A stretch of 58,187 bases of DNA from Actinomycetota bacterium (GCA_009923685.1 RFTA01000001.1:1-58187); one strand, 5' to 3'. Positions 34,697-42,871 are shown, counted from the first letter of the stretch. Notes: generated by a model not told the origin, from the letters alone. Program-made: numbers and translations.

Positions 34697-35887
34697 ATGA
34701 ACGCAAAACCCGTGCCAACTGAATTATTGACACCAGGTGCTGACGGTCGGTTTGGTGAATTCGGCGGGCGATTCGTGCCCGAAACTTTGGTGCCAGCGTG
34801 TGAAGAACTAGAGCGAGCCTTCACTGATGCGTGGAGTGATTCGCTTTTTAGAACCGAACTTGATGACTTGCTGCGTGAATATGCAGGGCGTCCATCAATT
34901 TTGACAGAGTGTCATAATCTTGGTGCGCAACTTGGTATTCGGCTGATTCTCAAACGTGAAGATTTAAACCACACTGGATCGCATAAAATTAATAGTGTTT
35001 TGGGTCAAGCGTTACTTGCCAAACGAATGGGTAAGAAGCGAATCATTGCCGAGACAGGCGCGGGACAACATGGGGTCGCGTCGGCAACTGCGGCCGCACT
35101 GCTTGGTCTTGAGTGCAAGGTCTATATGGGTGCGGTTGATGTTGAGCGTCAGTCGTTGAATGTCTTTCGAATGAAGCTTCTGGGTGCAACTGTCGAAGCT
35201 GCAAATTCTGGCAGCAGAACTTTGAAAGATGCTGTCAATGAAGCAATGCGTGATTGGGTCGCAAGTGTCGAGACGAGTTATTACTGCATTGGTTCTGTAA
35301 TGGGTCCTCATCCATATCCGTTCATGGTCCGTCAATTTCAGAGTGTTATCGGTCGTGAGGCACGCAAACAATTTCAACAGATGTGCGACGGTGCTGACCC
35401 GAATGTCGTCGTGGCATGCGTCGGCGGCGGGTCAAACGCGATGGGCATTTTTTCTGGTTTTATTGATGCAAAGACACGGTTGATCGGCGTTGAACCCGCA
35501 GGTGGCGCGGCGGTTGGTCGTGGCACACCTGGCGTAGTTCACGGTATGAAGAGTTACTTGATGCAAGATGAATATGGTCAGGTGCAAGAGGCTCACTCGA
35601 TCAGCGCCGGTCTTGACTATCCAGGTGTTGGTCCTGAGCACTCGTATCTTGCGTCTGTGGGTCGCGCCGAGTATCCAAGCGTCAATGATCAAGAGGTGAT
35701 CGAAGGCTTCAAATTATTGGCTCGCACCGAAGGCATTATTCCGGCACTTGAATGCGCGCACGCTGTCGCGTGGATCGCCAAAGAGTCACCAAAAATTCAA
35801 GGGCAAACAGTGCTCATGAATTTGTCTGGTCGTGGAGATAAAGATGTCGCTCAAATGATGACGATTCTCGGCAACGAGTTGGACTGA
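34697..35887 (+). CDS. trpB: Tryptophan synthase beta subunit
   Basis: This 396-residue PLP enzyme condenses indole with serine. The opening [26 protein letters not shown] is typical of TrpB. The PLP-lysine lies in [58 protein letters not shown] binds the phosphate. The C-terminus has [18 protein letters not shown] and [24 protein letters not shown] stretch lies just before the ATG, in a 30-base gap after trpF, and might be an internal promoter. It pairs with trpA, 10 bases downstream. Confidence 0.95.
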   Translation: MNAKPVPTELLTPGADGRFGEFGGRFVPETLVPACEELERAFTDAWSDSLFRTELDDLLREYAGRPSILTECHNLGAQLGIRLILKREDLNHTGSHKINSVLGQALLAKRMGKKRIIAETGAGQHGVASATAAALLGLECKVYMGAVDVERQSLNVFRMKLLGATVEAANSGSRTLKDAVNEAMRDWVASVETSYYCIGSVMGPHPYPFMVRQFQSVIGREARKQFQQMCDGADPNVVVACVGGGSNAMGIFSGFIDAKTRLIGVEPAGGAAVGRGTPGVVHGMKSYLMQDEYGQVQEAHSISAGLDYPGVGPEHSYLASVGRAEYPSVNDQEVIEGFKLLARTEGIIPALECAHAVAWIAKESPKIQGQTVLMNLSGRGDKDVAQMMTILGNELD

Positions 35888-35897
35888 AGAGAAGCCA

Positions 35898-36707
35898 ATG
35901 ATGAAGAATGCAGCGCATAATCATGGCATTCTTGAGTCTCGACTTCGGCAACTTCGTAGTGATGGTCGCAAAATTCTTGTTCCATATATCACTGGTGGGT
36001 TGACCGGGTGGTTGGACGCAATTCGTGGCGCGGCTGCAAGCGGAGCTGATGCAATTGAAATTGGTATTCCATTCTCTGACCCCGTGATGGACGGGCCGAT
36101 TATTCAGATGGCTTCTGAAAAAGCCTTGCGCGATGGTGCGACGCCAAATTCAATTCTGCACGAATTGAGAACTGTTGACGTCGATGTGCCATTGATTGTC
36201 ATGTGCTACTACAACACCGTGTTTCGTGCCGGTCACGACCGATTCGCGAACTCGCTGCGCGATTGCGGTGTTGTCGCTGCAATCGTGCCCGACCTACCTC
36301 TTGAAGAATCGTCGATATGGGCAACCGCCGCCGACAGTGCGAAAATCGAAACTGTAATGCTGGCCGCACCAACTGCGCCAGATGAGAGATTGCCTCGTGT
36401 CGTCGAACGAGCAAGAGGCTTTGTTTACGCAGTCGGGCTGTTGGGTGTAACAGGCGAGCGTACCGAACTTGCAACCACCGCTGTGGCAATGGCGACTCGT
36501 CTTAAAAAGATCACCGATATCCCGGTTCTTGTTGGTGTCGGAGTTTCGAACGCCGAGCAAGCGAAACAGGCGTGCAGTGTCGCAGATGGTGTTATTCAAG
36601 GTGCCTCAGTTGTTCGTCGCCTATTAGAAGAAGGGGTTGATTCGGTCGCGCAATACGTTGCCGAGGTACGCACCGCAATTGATAGCTCTTTAGTCTCAAA
36701 ACGCTAA
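35898..36707 (+). CDS. trpA: Tryptophan synthase alpha subunit
   Basis: This 269-residue TIM barrel cleaves indole-3-glycerol phosphate to indole. The catalytic Glu is in AIEIGIPFSDPVMDGPIIQMASEKALRDGAT and the catalytic Asp in VAAIVPDLPLEESS; PLIVMCYYNTVF, FVYAVGLLGVTGERTEL and IPVLVGVGVSNAEQA follow, and VIQGASVVRRL is near the end. ATG ATG at 35898/35901 are alternative starts; a Shine-Dalgarno-like GAAGAGAAG precedes them. It is the last gene of the trp cluster, 9 bases before the short peroxiredoxin. Confidence 0.94.
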   Translation: MMKNAAHNHGILESRLRQLRSDGRKILVPYITGGLTGWLDAIRGAAASGADAIEIGIPFSDPVMDGPIIQMASEKALRDGATPNSILHELRTVDVDVPLIVMCYYNTVFRAGHDRFANSLRDCGVVAAIVPDLPLEESSIWATAADSAKIETVMLAAPTAPDERLPRVVERARGFVYAVGLLGVTGERTELATTAVAMATRLKKITDIPVLVGVGVSNAEQAKQACSVADGVIQGASVVRRLLEEGVDSVAQYVAEVRTAIDSSLVSKR

Positions 36708-36716
36708 ATTATTGCC

Positions 36717-36995
36717 ATGTTGATAACAGGCGACAAAGCACCGAATCTCGCTTTGTTTGATCAAAACGAAAAAAAGGTATCCCTCAAAGACTTCGCCAAA
36801 AAAAAGGTCCTGATTTATTTTTATCCGAAGGCTGATACCCCGGGTTGCACAATGCAATCCAAGCAGTTGAATTTCGAAAAAAAATACGGGCTTGGCTTTA
36901 CATTGCTTTCAGATCCCGAGCATAAGGTCGCCAAGGCGTACAAAATTTCTCCAAAAGATACGCCGAAAAATCTGCTTAAGGCCCTTGAAAAGTGA
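36717..36995 (+). CDS. Miniature peroxiredoxin (Bcp/PrxQ-like), internally deleted
   Basis: This 92-residue protein has the Bcp-type start GDKAPNLALFDQNEKKVSLKDF, then VLIYFYPKADTPGCTMQS with the peroxidatic Cys, and EKKYGLGFTLLSDPEHKVAKAYKI. Ordinary Bcp/PrxQ proteins are about 150 residues. Two blocks are missing in frame: about 30 residues between CT and EKKYGL (including any resolving Cys of that helix) and about 45 between AYKI and the last helix (including the R-T-F-L-I-D strand). The end SPKDTPKNLLKALEK resembles the usual last helix. The frame is intact and overlaps fabZ by GTGA. Runs of 7-8 A in the gene could matter for sequencing accuracy. It may be active as a 1-Cys enzyme or be a relic. 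Confidence 0.72.
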   Translation: MLITGDKAPNLALFDQNEKKVSLKDFAKKKVLIYFYPKADTPGCTMQSKQLNFEKKYGLGFTLLSDPEHKVAKAYKISPKDTPKNLLKALEK

Positions 36996-37420
36996 CGACG
37001 TTTCCAAAACCAAGCAATCTAATACCGCATCGTCACCCGTTTCTGTTTGTCGACGAACTTGTCGCCTTGGTGCCGGGACTGAGCGCAACCGGAATTTGGA
37101 AGTTGACGGGAAACGAAGACTTTTTCACCGGTCACTTTCCGGGTCGACCCACATTGCCTGGTGTATTGATGTGCGAAGCGATTGCTCAGGTCGGTGCGTG
37201 TGCAATTTTGAGCGAAGAGAAGTTCGTCGGTAAGTTGCCGCTGTTTGGTGGTCTCGATGGGGCAAGATTTCGTCGTCAGGTGGTGCCTGGTGATCTGCTT
37301 GAAATGTCGGTGCAACTTGGTCGTATGTCAGCTCGTGCTGGCAAGGGGACCGGTGTCGCTAAAGTCAACGGCGAAACTGCATGTGAATGCGAATTATTGT
37401 TTGTGATTGTCGACGCGTAA
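36992..37420 (+). CDS. fabZ: 3-hydroxyacyl-ACP dehydratase FabZ-like
   Basis: This 142-residue hot-dog dehydratase removes water from 3-hydroxyacyl-ACP in fatty-acid synthesis. The catalytic His is in IPHRHPFLFVDEL, followed by GNEDFFTGHFPGRPTLPGVLMCEAIAQVGA with the catalytic Glu in MCEA. GLDGARFRRQVVPGDLLEMSV is also typical. GTG 36992 overlaps the peroxiredoxin stop. It converges on fabF across a 45-base gap that holds short tandem repeats. Unlike most FabZ it reads HRHPF rather than HRYPF at the active site. Confidence 0.9.
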   Translation: MTTFPKPSNLIPHRHPFLFVDELVALVPGLSATGIWKLTGNEDFFTGHFPGRPTLPGVLMCEAIAQVGACAILSEEKFVGKLPLFGGLDGARFRRQVVPGDLLEMSVQLGRMSARAGKGTGVAKVNGETACECELLFVIVDA

Positions 37421-37430
37421 GCCTCGCGTA

Positions 37431-37463
37431 AGATCTGCGTCAGATCTGCGTCAGGTCTGCGGT
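37431..37463. repeat. Three tandem 11-bp repeats between fabZ and fabF
   Basis: AGATCTGCGTC occurs at 37431-37441 and again at 37442-37452, followed by the imperfect copy AGGTCTGCGGT at 37453-37463. The repeats fill the convergent gap between fabZ and fabF. No hairpin or T-tract is seen; function unknown. Confidence 0.75.
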
Positions 37464-37465
37464 CA

Positions 37466-38653
37466 CTAAATATATGGAGCGATAATTATCGAACCGTTGT
37501 GACCGCCGAAGCCGAAATTGTTTGAAATCGTCGGTCCAGGTTGCCAAGGGCGTGCGGCGCCAGTGACGATGTCGACGCCAGACATCTCGGGATCAACAAC
37601 AGTTGTGTTCGCAGTTGGCGGTATCAACTTGTGTTCGAATGAAAGCAAAACGGCGGCGGCCTCAAGTGCGCCAGCGGCACCTAGTGGGTGACCAGTCACT
37701 CCTTTGATTGATGTCATCGGAGGTCTCGATTGGCCAAAGACGGCAGCGACCGCGTTCGCTTCAGCAGAGTCGTTAAGTGGAGTTGACGTGCCGTGAGCAT
37801 TTACTTGTTTGATGTCGTTTGGTGAAAGTCCAGCGTCATCGAGAGCTAGTTTCATGCAAGCGATCGCGCCGACCCCTCCGGGCGAAGGCGCGGTGATGTG
37901 ATGTGCGTCGGCATTGCTGCCCGCACCCAAAACTTCGCCATAAATTTTTGCGCCACGTGCCAGTGCTAGATCAAGTCGCTCGAGAACGAAAACGGCGGAG
38001 CCTTCGCCGAAAATAAAACCGTCACGAGTCGCATCAAATGGCTTGCTAATTTTTGTCGTTGAGAGCGCCGTCATATTTGCAAAACCTGCCACAGCAGTTA
38101 TCGTCGCCGCAGATTCTGCACCACCCGAGATAACTGCATCACATCGTCCCCAAGCGACAAGTCGAGCGGCGTAGCCGAGCGCGTGCGTGGCCGCGGCGCA
38201 CGCGGTGCAGATTGTTTCGGCGGGGCCCTGAAAGCCATATCGCATCGATATTGCTGCGCCAGATGCATTCGACATCATCATCGGCACCAAAAAAGGCGAA
38301 ACTCTGCGCTCTCCTTTTTCTACGCGAACGATAACTTGCTCTTCAAGTGTTCGTAGACCGCCGATGCCGGTGCCGAAAATAGTGCCGATACGAGTTGGGT
38401 CATAGGGCAGTGAACCAGATTGGGCTATGGCTTCTGATGCAGAAGCGAGCGCATATTGCTCACATCGATCTGCACGTCGCGCCTCTTTTGGTCCAGCAAA
38501 ATATGGTGCAGGGTCCCAGTTTTCGACTTCTATTGTGTGGCTACCTGAAACACCTTGACCCAACAAACCATTCCAAAAATTTTGTTTGCCGATGCCACAA
38601 GGTGCAACAACGCCAAAGCCAGTTATTGCAACTCGATGACCAGCACCCTGCAT
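37466..38653 (-). CDS. fabF: 3-oxoacyl-ACP synthase II
   Basis: This 395-residue condensing enzyme elongates acyl-ACP with malonyl-ACP. The catalytic Cys lies in ETICTACAAATHALGYA, the two His in QVNAHGTSTPLND and KGVTGHPLGAAGALEAA, and the end reads SNNFGFGGHNGSIII. The opening RVAITGFGVVAPCGIGKQNFW is typical. It is the last gene of the fabD-fabH-fabG-acpP-fabF run on the minus strand, 22 bases after acpP. Length is slightly short of the usual 410. Confidence 0.94.
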   Translation of the reverse strand: MQGAGHRVAITGFGVVAPCGIGKQNFWNGLLGQGVSGSHTIEVENWDPAPYFAGPKEARRADRCEQYALASASEAIAQSGSLPYDPTRIGTIFGTGIGGLRTLEEQVIVRVEKGERRVSPFLVPMMMSNASGAAISMRYGFQGPAETICTACAAATHALGYAARLVAWGRCDAVISGGAESAATITAVAGFANMTALSTTKISKPFDATRDGFIFGEGSAVFVLERLDLALARGAKIYGEVLGAGSNADAHHITAPSPGGVGAIACMKLALDDAGLSPNDIKQVNAHGTSTPLNDSAEANAVAAVFGQSRPPMTSIKGVTGHPLGAAGALEAAAVLLSFEHKLIPPTANTTVVDPEMSGVDIVTGAARPWQPGPTISNNFGFGGHNGSIIIAPYI

Positions 38654-38675
38654 GAAATGTTGTGCAGGTTAAAAG

Positions 38676-38915
38676 TTAAGAAACTTTTGCCGCGACAAGG
38701 TTGAAGGCTTTGCCGACAGTGTCGACACCTTCGAGGTCGCTTTCAGGCACGGTGATGCCGAACTCTTCTTCGAGCGCCATTACAAATTCGACGAGGTCGA
38801 GACTGTCTGAGCCAAGGTCATCCTTGAAACTCGCTTCCATTGTCACTTTGGCGGCATCTACCGCCAATACATCTACGGCGCATTTTTTGAAACGATCGAA
38901 AAGTTGTTGGTCCAT
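38676..38915 (-). CDS. acpP: Acyl carrier protein
   Basis: This 79-residue acidic carrier holds the growing acyl chain on a 4'-phosphopantetheine arm. The attachment site is S38 in DDLGSDSLDLVEFVMALEEEFGITVPE. Net charge and length match the family. It sits between fabG and fabF on the same strand, with 9- and 22-base gaps, the usual fab arrangement. Confidence 0.95.
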   Translation of the reverse strand: MDQQLFDRFKKCAVDVLAVDAAKVTMEASFKDDLGSDSLDLVEFVMALEEEFGITVPESDLEGVDTVGKAFNLVAAKVS

Positions 38916-38924
38916 GGTGCAAGT

Positions 38925-39629
38925 CTAGTGCCCCATGCCAAGTCCACCATCGACTGGGATTACGGCACCAGTTATATAGCCGGCTTCTTGTGATGCAATG
39001 AACGCGACGACTGCTGCAATCTCACTTGGCACCGCCATTCGCGCGAGCGGCACAGCTGCGAGCATGTTGTCGCGCTGTTCTTGAGTTAGTGCGGCAGTCA
39101 TATCAGTTTCAACAGGACCTGGAGCAATGACATTGACAGTTATTGATCGTGAGCCAAGTTCGCGTGCAAGTGAACGAGCCAATCCAACAAGTCCGGCTTT
39201 TGAAGCCGCATAATTTGACTGACCAGCCGAACCAAGCAGACCCACAACAGAAGACGTCAAGATAATTCGACCCGATCGAGCGCGAAGCATGCCTTGGGTG
39301 GCGCGTTTACAAACCCGGTAAGCGCCCGTGAGATTTGCGTCGATGACGGATGAAAAGTCAATTTCACTCATGCGTAGCAACAACTGGTCTTTAGTGATTC
39401 CTGCGTTTGAAACGAGAACTTGTACAGGTCCGAATTTTTCTTCAACGGTTGTAAAAGCGGCATCAACTTCTGTTTGTGATGTGACGTCACACTTGACCGC
39501 AAAAAAGTCCCCCGATGGTTTGGTGCTGTTGTATGTAATTGCAACTTTGTCACCAAGTTTCGCAAAATGTTCGGCACAAGCCAGGCCGATACCTTTTGCG
39601 CCACCTGTAATTAAAACGACTCGACTCAT
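38925..39629 (-). CDS. fabG: 3-oxoacyl-ACP reductase
   Basis: This SDR enzyme of 234 residues (from ATG 39629, which overlaps the fabH stop as ATGA; an in-frame ATG at 39641 would run into fabH) reduces 3-oxoacyl-ACP with NADPH. It has the cofactor motif TGGAKGIGLACAEHF, VSNAGITKDQLLLRMS, a Ser in ILTSSVVGLLGSAGQSNYAASKAGL with the catalytic Tyr and Lys, and the C-terminal YITGAVIPVDGGLGMGH. NAGITKD..LLRM is typical of FabG. Its place within the fab run confirms the role. Confidence 0.94.
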   Translation of the reverse strand: MSRVVLITGGAKGIGLACAEHFAKLGDKVAITYNSTKPSGDFFAVKCDVTSQTEVDAAFTTVEEKFGPVQVLVSNAGITKDQLLLRMSEIDFSSVIDANLTGAYRVCKRATQGMLRARSGRIILTSSVVGLLGSAGQSNYAASKAGLVGLARSLARELGSRSITVNVIAPGPVETDMTAALTQEQRDNMLAAVPLARMAVPSEIAAVVAFIASQEAGYITGAVIPVDGGLGMGH

Positions 39630-40576
39630 GATTGGTCCCACTTTATGACTGCGCTAGCGGCTGTCATCCCAGCTCCGAAGCCAACTAGCAAAACATTGTC
39701 GCCAGATTTGACGCGACCACGATCAATCGCGTCGAATAACGCAAGTGGTATCGAAGCCGATGATGTATTGCCGGTTTCGTGCAACACGACTGCGGTTTTG
39801 CTCATTGGAATATCAAGCCGTTTGCAAGCGGCTTCGATGATTCGAATATTTGCCTGGTGGGGCACAACAAGATCGATCTCGCCTGTGGTCAGACCGGATG
39901 CCTTGATCGACTTCTCGGCAGAGTCGACCATGATTCGCACGGCACGACGAAAAACTTCTTTTCCGTCCATGTGCAAGGTGCCACCAATTTCTGCATAAAG
40001 CAATTCTTCAAGCGAACCATCGGCGTCGAAATCCCAGCCGAGCAATTGTCCAGGGCCACTAGTTGCTTCAATGACTGCGGCCCCCGAGCCATCGGCAAAA
40101 AGAATTGCGGTGTTGCGGTCTGACCAGTCGGTAATTCTTGAAAGAGTATCGGTGCCGATAACCAGAATTCGCCTCATACCCATGGCGATCAAACCGTGAC
40201 CTGTGATAAGCGCATAGACGAAACCCGAGCAGGCAGCGTTCACGTCGAATGCCCCGCAACGAAGGCCGAGACCGTGTTGAACAGTTGCACTCGTTGCGGG
40301 CACTGTGCGATCGGGGGTTGTGGTCGAAAGCACGAGCGCATCTATCGTCGAGGCGTCAATGCCCGCCATTTCGATTGCTTTGCGTCCAGACTCGATTGAG
40401 AGACTCGCCGTTGTTCCGCCGATGTGTCGTCGTTCGATACCTGTTCGTTCGCGAATCCATTCATCTGAGGTGTCCATGGTTTTAGACAGGTCATCGTTCG
40501 TGACAATTTTTGGAGGTAGTGCTGTGCCCCAGCCGATAATTTTTGCGCCAACGACACCATTTGGAATTGTCGGCAT
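39626..40576 (-). CDS. fabH: 3-oxoacyl-ACP synthase III
   Basis: This enzyme of 316 residues from ATG 40576 (MPTIPNGVVGAKIIGWGTALPPKIVTN) starts fatty-acid synthesis by condensing an acyl-CoA with malonyl-ACP. A longer in-frame start at 40612 would overlap fabD and is less likely. Catalytic Cys is in FDVNAACSGFVYAL, His in VVPHQANIRIIEA and Asn in HETGNTSSASIPLAL. ERTGIERRHIG near the start is typical. It is followed by fabG with an ATGA overlap. Primer preference (acetyl or branched) cannot be read from the sequence. Confidence 0.94.
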   Translation of the reverse strand: MPTIPNGVVGAKIIGWGTALPPKIVTNDDLSKTMDTSDEWIRERTGIERRHIGGTTASLSIESGRKAIEMAGIDASTIDALVLSTTTPDRTVPATSATVQHGLGLRCGAFDVNAACSGFVYALITGHGLIAMGMRRILVIGTDTLSRITDWSDRNTAILFADGSGAAVIEATSGPGQLLGWDFDADGSLEELLYAEIGGTLHMDGKEVFRRAVRIMVDSAEKSIKASGLTTGEIDLVVPHQANIRIIEAACKRLDIPMSKTAVVLHETGNTSSASIPLALFDAIDRGRVKSGDNVLLVGFGAGMTAASAVIKWDQS

Positions 40577-40589
40577 CAGATCACTGCTC

Positions 40590-41765
40590 TCATATTGTTC
40601 GCAACCAAGCAATTGGTTGGTGTGCAGTCAGTCTTTCGCCCTCAACGCTGATGTAGTTCTGCAAAATTCCGTCAAACAAAGAACGTACTTCTTGATCGCC
40701 AACCATTCCCAACACATCACCAACGCTAATGCGCGCACCGTTGGCGATTAATTTGCTGGGCGCAAACACTCCAGCGCCGGGGCTAACTACCAAACGTTCG
40801 ACTGCAAAGAGGTGCTCACCTTCGTGAAGTTGTGGCACTGACAGCGATGAAGCGCCAATCCATTCAATGAGTTTGTCGAGTTCGTCCGGCGTGCTGATGC
40901 TCAAAGTGCGAGCAGATTCAATGGTGCGTTTGGCCATGCCTGTGAGAACCCCGCCGGGCCCGAGTTCTACGAAATCTTTGATCCCGTTTTCAGACATCGT
41001 TTGCAGACAGTGTTTCCATCGCACTGGACTTGAAAGCTGCGCCGACAAAAGAGTCGTCCATTCATTGCCTTGGTCGTGCGCTTTTGCATCGACATTTGAA
41101 ACTATTGGCACATCTGAGTCACGTGGTTTTGCGAGGGCGATCGCCTCACGAAGTCGATCGCGCGCAGGAGCCATTAACGGAGTATGAAACGCGCCCGAAA
41201 CAGGAAGTGCCATTACTCGTTTGGCACCTAGCTCTTTGGCGTGTTCAGTGGCAGTTTGCACGGCCGGAGCAGTGCCGGCAATGACCACTTGGCCTGGCGC
41301 ATTAAAGTTTGCGACCCAAACGTCGCTGTCGGCGCGACGACATGCAGTTTCAACTTGGTCGTCTTCTAAACCAAGCACAGCAGACATGACGCCTGGCGAT
41401 GCCGATCCGGCGTCGTGCATTGCCGCGGCGCGCTCTACGACAAGTCGTACACCATCTTCAAAACTCAGAGCTCCGTTTGCTGTAAGTGCCGTGTATTCGC
41501 CTAGTGAGTGACCAGCACAAAGGCTTGGTTCAAAACCAAGTCGTTCAACTGCGTCGAGCACCATCAAACTTGCAACAAACGTCGTCAACTGGGCGTTGCG
41601 GGTGTCTTTCAAAGTTTCGGCGTCTGCGTTTAAAAGAAGGTCAGCAACATCACGATTAGCGATTTCGGAGGCCTCAATTACGAGATCCCAACTTTCGTGG
41701 TCAACCCAAGGTTTGCCCATGCCTGGTCGTTGAGATCCTTGACCAGGAAAGGTGAATGCAAGCAT
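40590..41765 (-). CDS. fabD: Malonyl-CoA:ACP transacylase with C-terminal biotinyl/lipoyl-like domain
   Basis: This 391-residue protein from ATG 41765 (MLAFTFPGQGSQ; a longer reading from 41858 is not supported) is a FabD transacylase in its first 305 residues: GQGSQRPGMG, the nucleophile S87 in AGHSLGEYTAL, the LPVSGAFHTPLM His region and VELGPGGVLTGMAKR. Typical FabD ends near there. The remaining 86 residues read like a barrel-sandwich hybrid (biotinyl/lipoyl-like) domain with two half-repeats, VVSPGAGVFAPSKLIANGARISVGDVLGMV and VRSLFDGILQNYISVEGERLTAHQPIAWL. No biotin or lipoyl Lys (MKM or DKA) is present at the turn. The extension may position ACP or another partner. Confidence 0.9.
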   Translation of the reverse strand: MLAFTFPGQGSQRPGMGKPWVDHESWDLVIEASEIANRDVADLLLNADAETLKDTRNAQLTTFVASLMVLDAVERLGFEPSLCAGHSLGEYTALTANGALSFEDGVRLVVERAAAMHDAGSASPGVMSAVLGLEDDQVETACRRADSDVWVANFNAPGQVVIAGTAPAVQTATEHAKELGAKRVMALPVSGAFHTPLMAPARDRLREAIALAKPRDSDVPIVSNVDAKAHDQGNEWTTLLSAQLSSPVRWKHCLQTMSENGIKDFVELGPGGVLTGMAKRTIESARTLSISTPDELDKLIEWIGASSLSVPQLHEGEHLFAVERLVVSPGAGVFAPSKLIANGARISVGDVLGMVGDQEVRSLFDGILQNYISVEGERLTAHQPIAWLRTI

Positions 41766-41899
41766 CTTCGAATGAGTGCCTTTCGTGTTATCTACATCGT
41801 AGAAGAAAATCGTAGAGTAAATACGAGTGAATTTGGAGTTAACGACGAGAGAATGCACCGTGTGGGCTCAAGCGATTGGTAGATACGCTTAGCGGGCAA

Positions 41900-41985
41900 G
41901 CCCGAGTGGCGGAATGGCAGACGCGACGGACTCAAAATCCGTTGTCTGAAAGGGCGTGCGGGTTCGACTCCCGCCTCGGGCACCA
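41900..41985 (+). tRNA. tRNA-Leu (anticodon CAA)
   Basis: An 86-base class II tRNA. The acceptor stem pairs GCCCGAG with CTCGGGC, followed by A and an encoded CCA (41983-41985). The anticodon stem ACGGA/TCCGT encloses CTCAAAA, giving anticodon CAA, which reads UUG leucine codons. The long variable arm and GGTTCGACT T-arm are clear. The last A of CCA is the A of the next gene's ATG. Confidence 0.95.
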
Positions 41986-42284
41986 TGACTATACGAAATT
42001 TAGGTAATCAATTCGTCGAGCGACGCTTACGTCGCGGTTCGCAGACGTTGCGCGAATTGCGTGACGAACTTCGTATCACTTCCGAGCAGCTTGAGTTCAT
42101 CGAAGGCGAGGCACAAGAAAAAGAGATGCGTGCAATGGTCGCCGAAACGGCCGACGCGGCACTTGAACACCACGAAGCACAAAAGAATCTGGAGGCGATA
42201 CAGAAGTATCACCGTCATTTGGTTTCGTCAATTGCTGAGCATGAAGTTCGGCAAGATCAGTTGCTCGACAAGCTTGGTAGTTGA
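41985..42284 (+). CDS. Small coiled-coil protein of unknown function
   Basis: A 99-residue highly charged protein without hydrophobic segments. From about residue 18 to 95 it reads as continuous helix with heptad-like spacing (SQTLRELRDELRITSEQLEFIEGEAQEKEMRAMVAETADAALEHHEAQKNLEAIQKYHRHLVSSIAEHEVRQDQLLDKLG). No other motif is visible and I do not recognise the family. The ATG at 41985 begins on the last base of the tRNA-Leu CCA; no ribosome-binding site is possible there, so it must be leaderless or translated from an uncut transcript. It is followed 11 bases later by the ANTAR regulator, suggesting a partner role, but that is inference. Confidence 0.65.
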   Translation: MTIRNLGNQFVERRLRRGSQTLRELRDELRITSEQLEFIEGEAQEKEMRAMVAETADAALEHHEAQKNLEAIQKYHRHLVSSIAEHEVRQDQLLDKLGS

Positions 42285-42295
42285 GAGTTGGATCA

Positions 42296-42871
42296 ATGGG
42301 AATCAAAATTGTTTTAGCCGAAGATGAAGCGATAATTCGGCTAGATCTTCGTGAGAGTTTGATTGAAGAAGGATACGAAGTCGTTGGAGATGTGGGCCGA
42401 GGTGACAAAGCGGTTGAAATGGTGCGAGAAAAGCGGCCTGATGTTGCAATATTTGACATAAAGATGCCGGGAATGTCTGGTCTTGAGGCGGCAAAAATCG
42501 TTTCCGATGAGAGACTTTGCCCAGTGGTGATGCTGACTGCGTTTAGCCAACGCGAAATCATCGAACAAGCTCGTGATGCTGGCGCTCTCGCTTATCTTGT
42601 CAAGCCGTTTCAAAAGTCTGACTTAGTGCCCGCGATCGAACTCGCAATCGGCAGATTTGCCGAAATGCAGGCGCTCTCAAATGAAGTTGCTGCACTTGGC
42701 GCTCAACTTGAAATTCGCAAACTGATCGATCGCGCCAAAGGAGTTTTGATTGACAAATTCAAAATGTCCGAGGCTGACTCATTCTCGTTCATTCAGAACA
42801 AGGCGATGTCTGAGCGCAAAAAGATGGGTGATATCGCCGAGTTGATTATTGGTGGCAAACTGAATCCTTGA
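42296..42871 (+). CDS. ANTAR-domain response regulator
   Basis: This 191-residue regulator from ATG 42296 (MGIKIVLAEDEAIIRLDL) has a receiver domain with phosphoacceptor D54 in DVAIFDIKMPGMSG, and LVKPF with the conserved Lys. A helical linker leads to an ANTAR domain near residues 130-190 (LEIRKLIDRAKGVLIDKFKMSEADSFSFIQNKAMSERKKMGDIAELI). ANTAR proteins bind paired hairpins in nascent RNA and prevent termination. This type is ubiquitous in actinobacteria and often sits before polA. No cognate kinase is visible. The coiled-coil gene lies immediately upstream. Confidence 0.92.
   Translation: MGIKIVLAEDEAIIRLDLRESLIEEGYEVVGDVGRGDKAVEMVREKRPDVAIFDIKMPGMSGLEAAKIVSDERLCPVVMLTAFSQREIIEQARDAGALAYLVKPFQKSDLVPAIELAIGRFAEMQALSNEVAALGAQLEIRKLIDRAKGVLIDKFKMSEADSFSFIQNKAMSERKKMGDIAELIIGGKLNP

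Noticed and set aside
36760..36890. Poly-A runs as proof that the short peroxiredoxin is a sequencing error
   Set aside because: A homopolymer error would shift the frame, but the frame is open and homologous throughout; the losses are whole segments.
37431..37463. CRISPR array
   Set aside because: The repeats are only 11 bases, directly abutting, with no spacers and no cas genes nearby.
41766..41858. Extended N-terminus of FabD
   Set aside because: FabD proteins begin at the FTFPGQGSQ segment, which follows ATG 41765 directly; the extension is not family-like.
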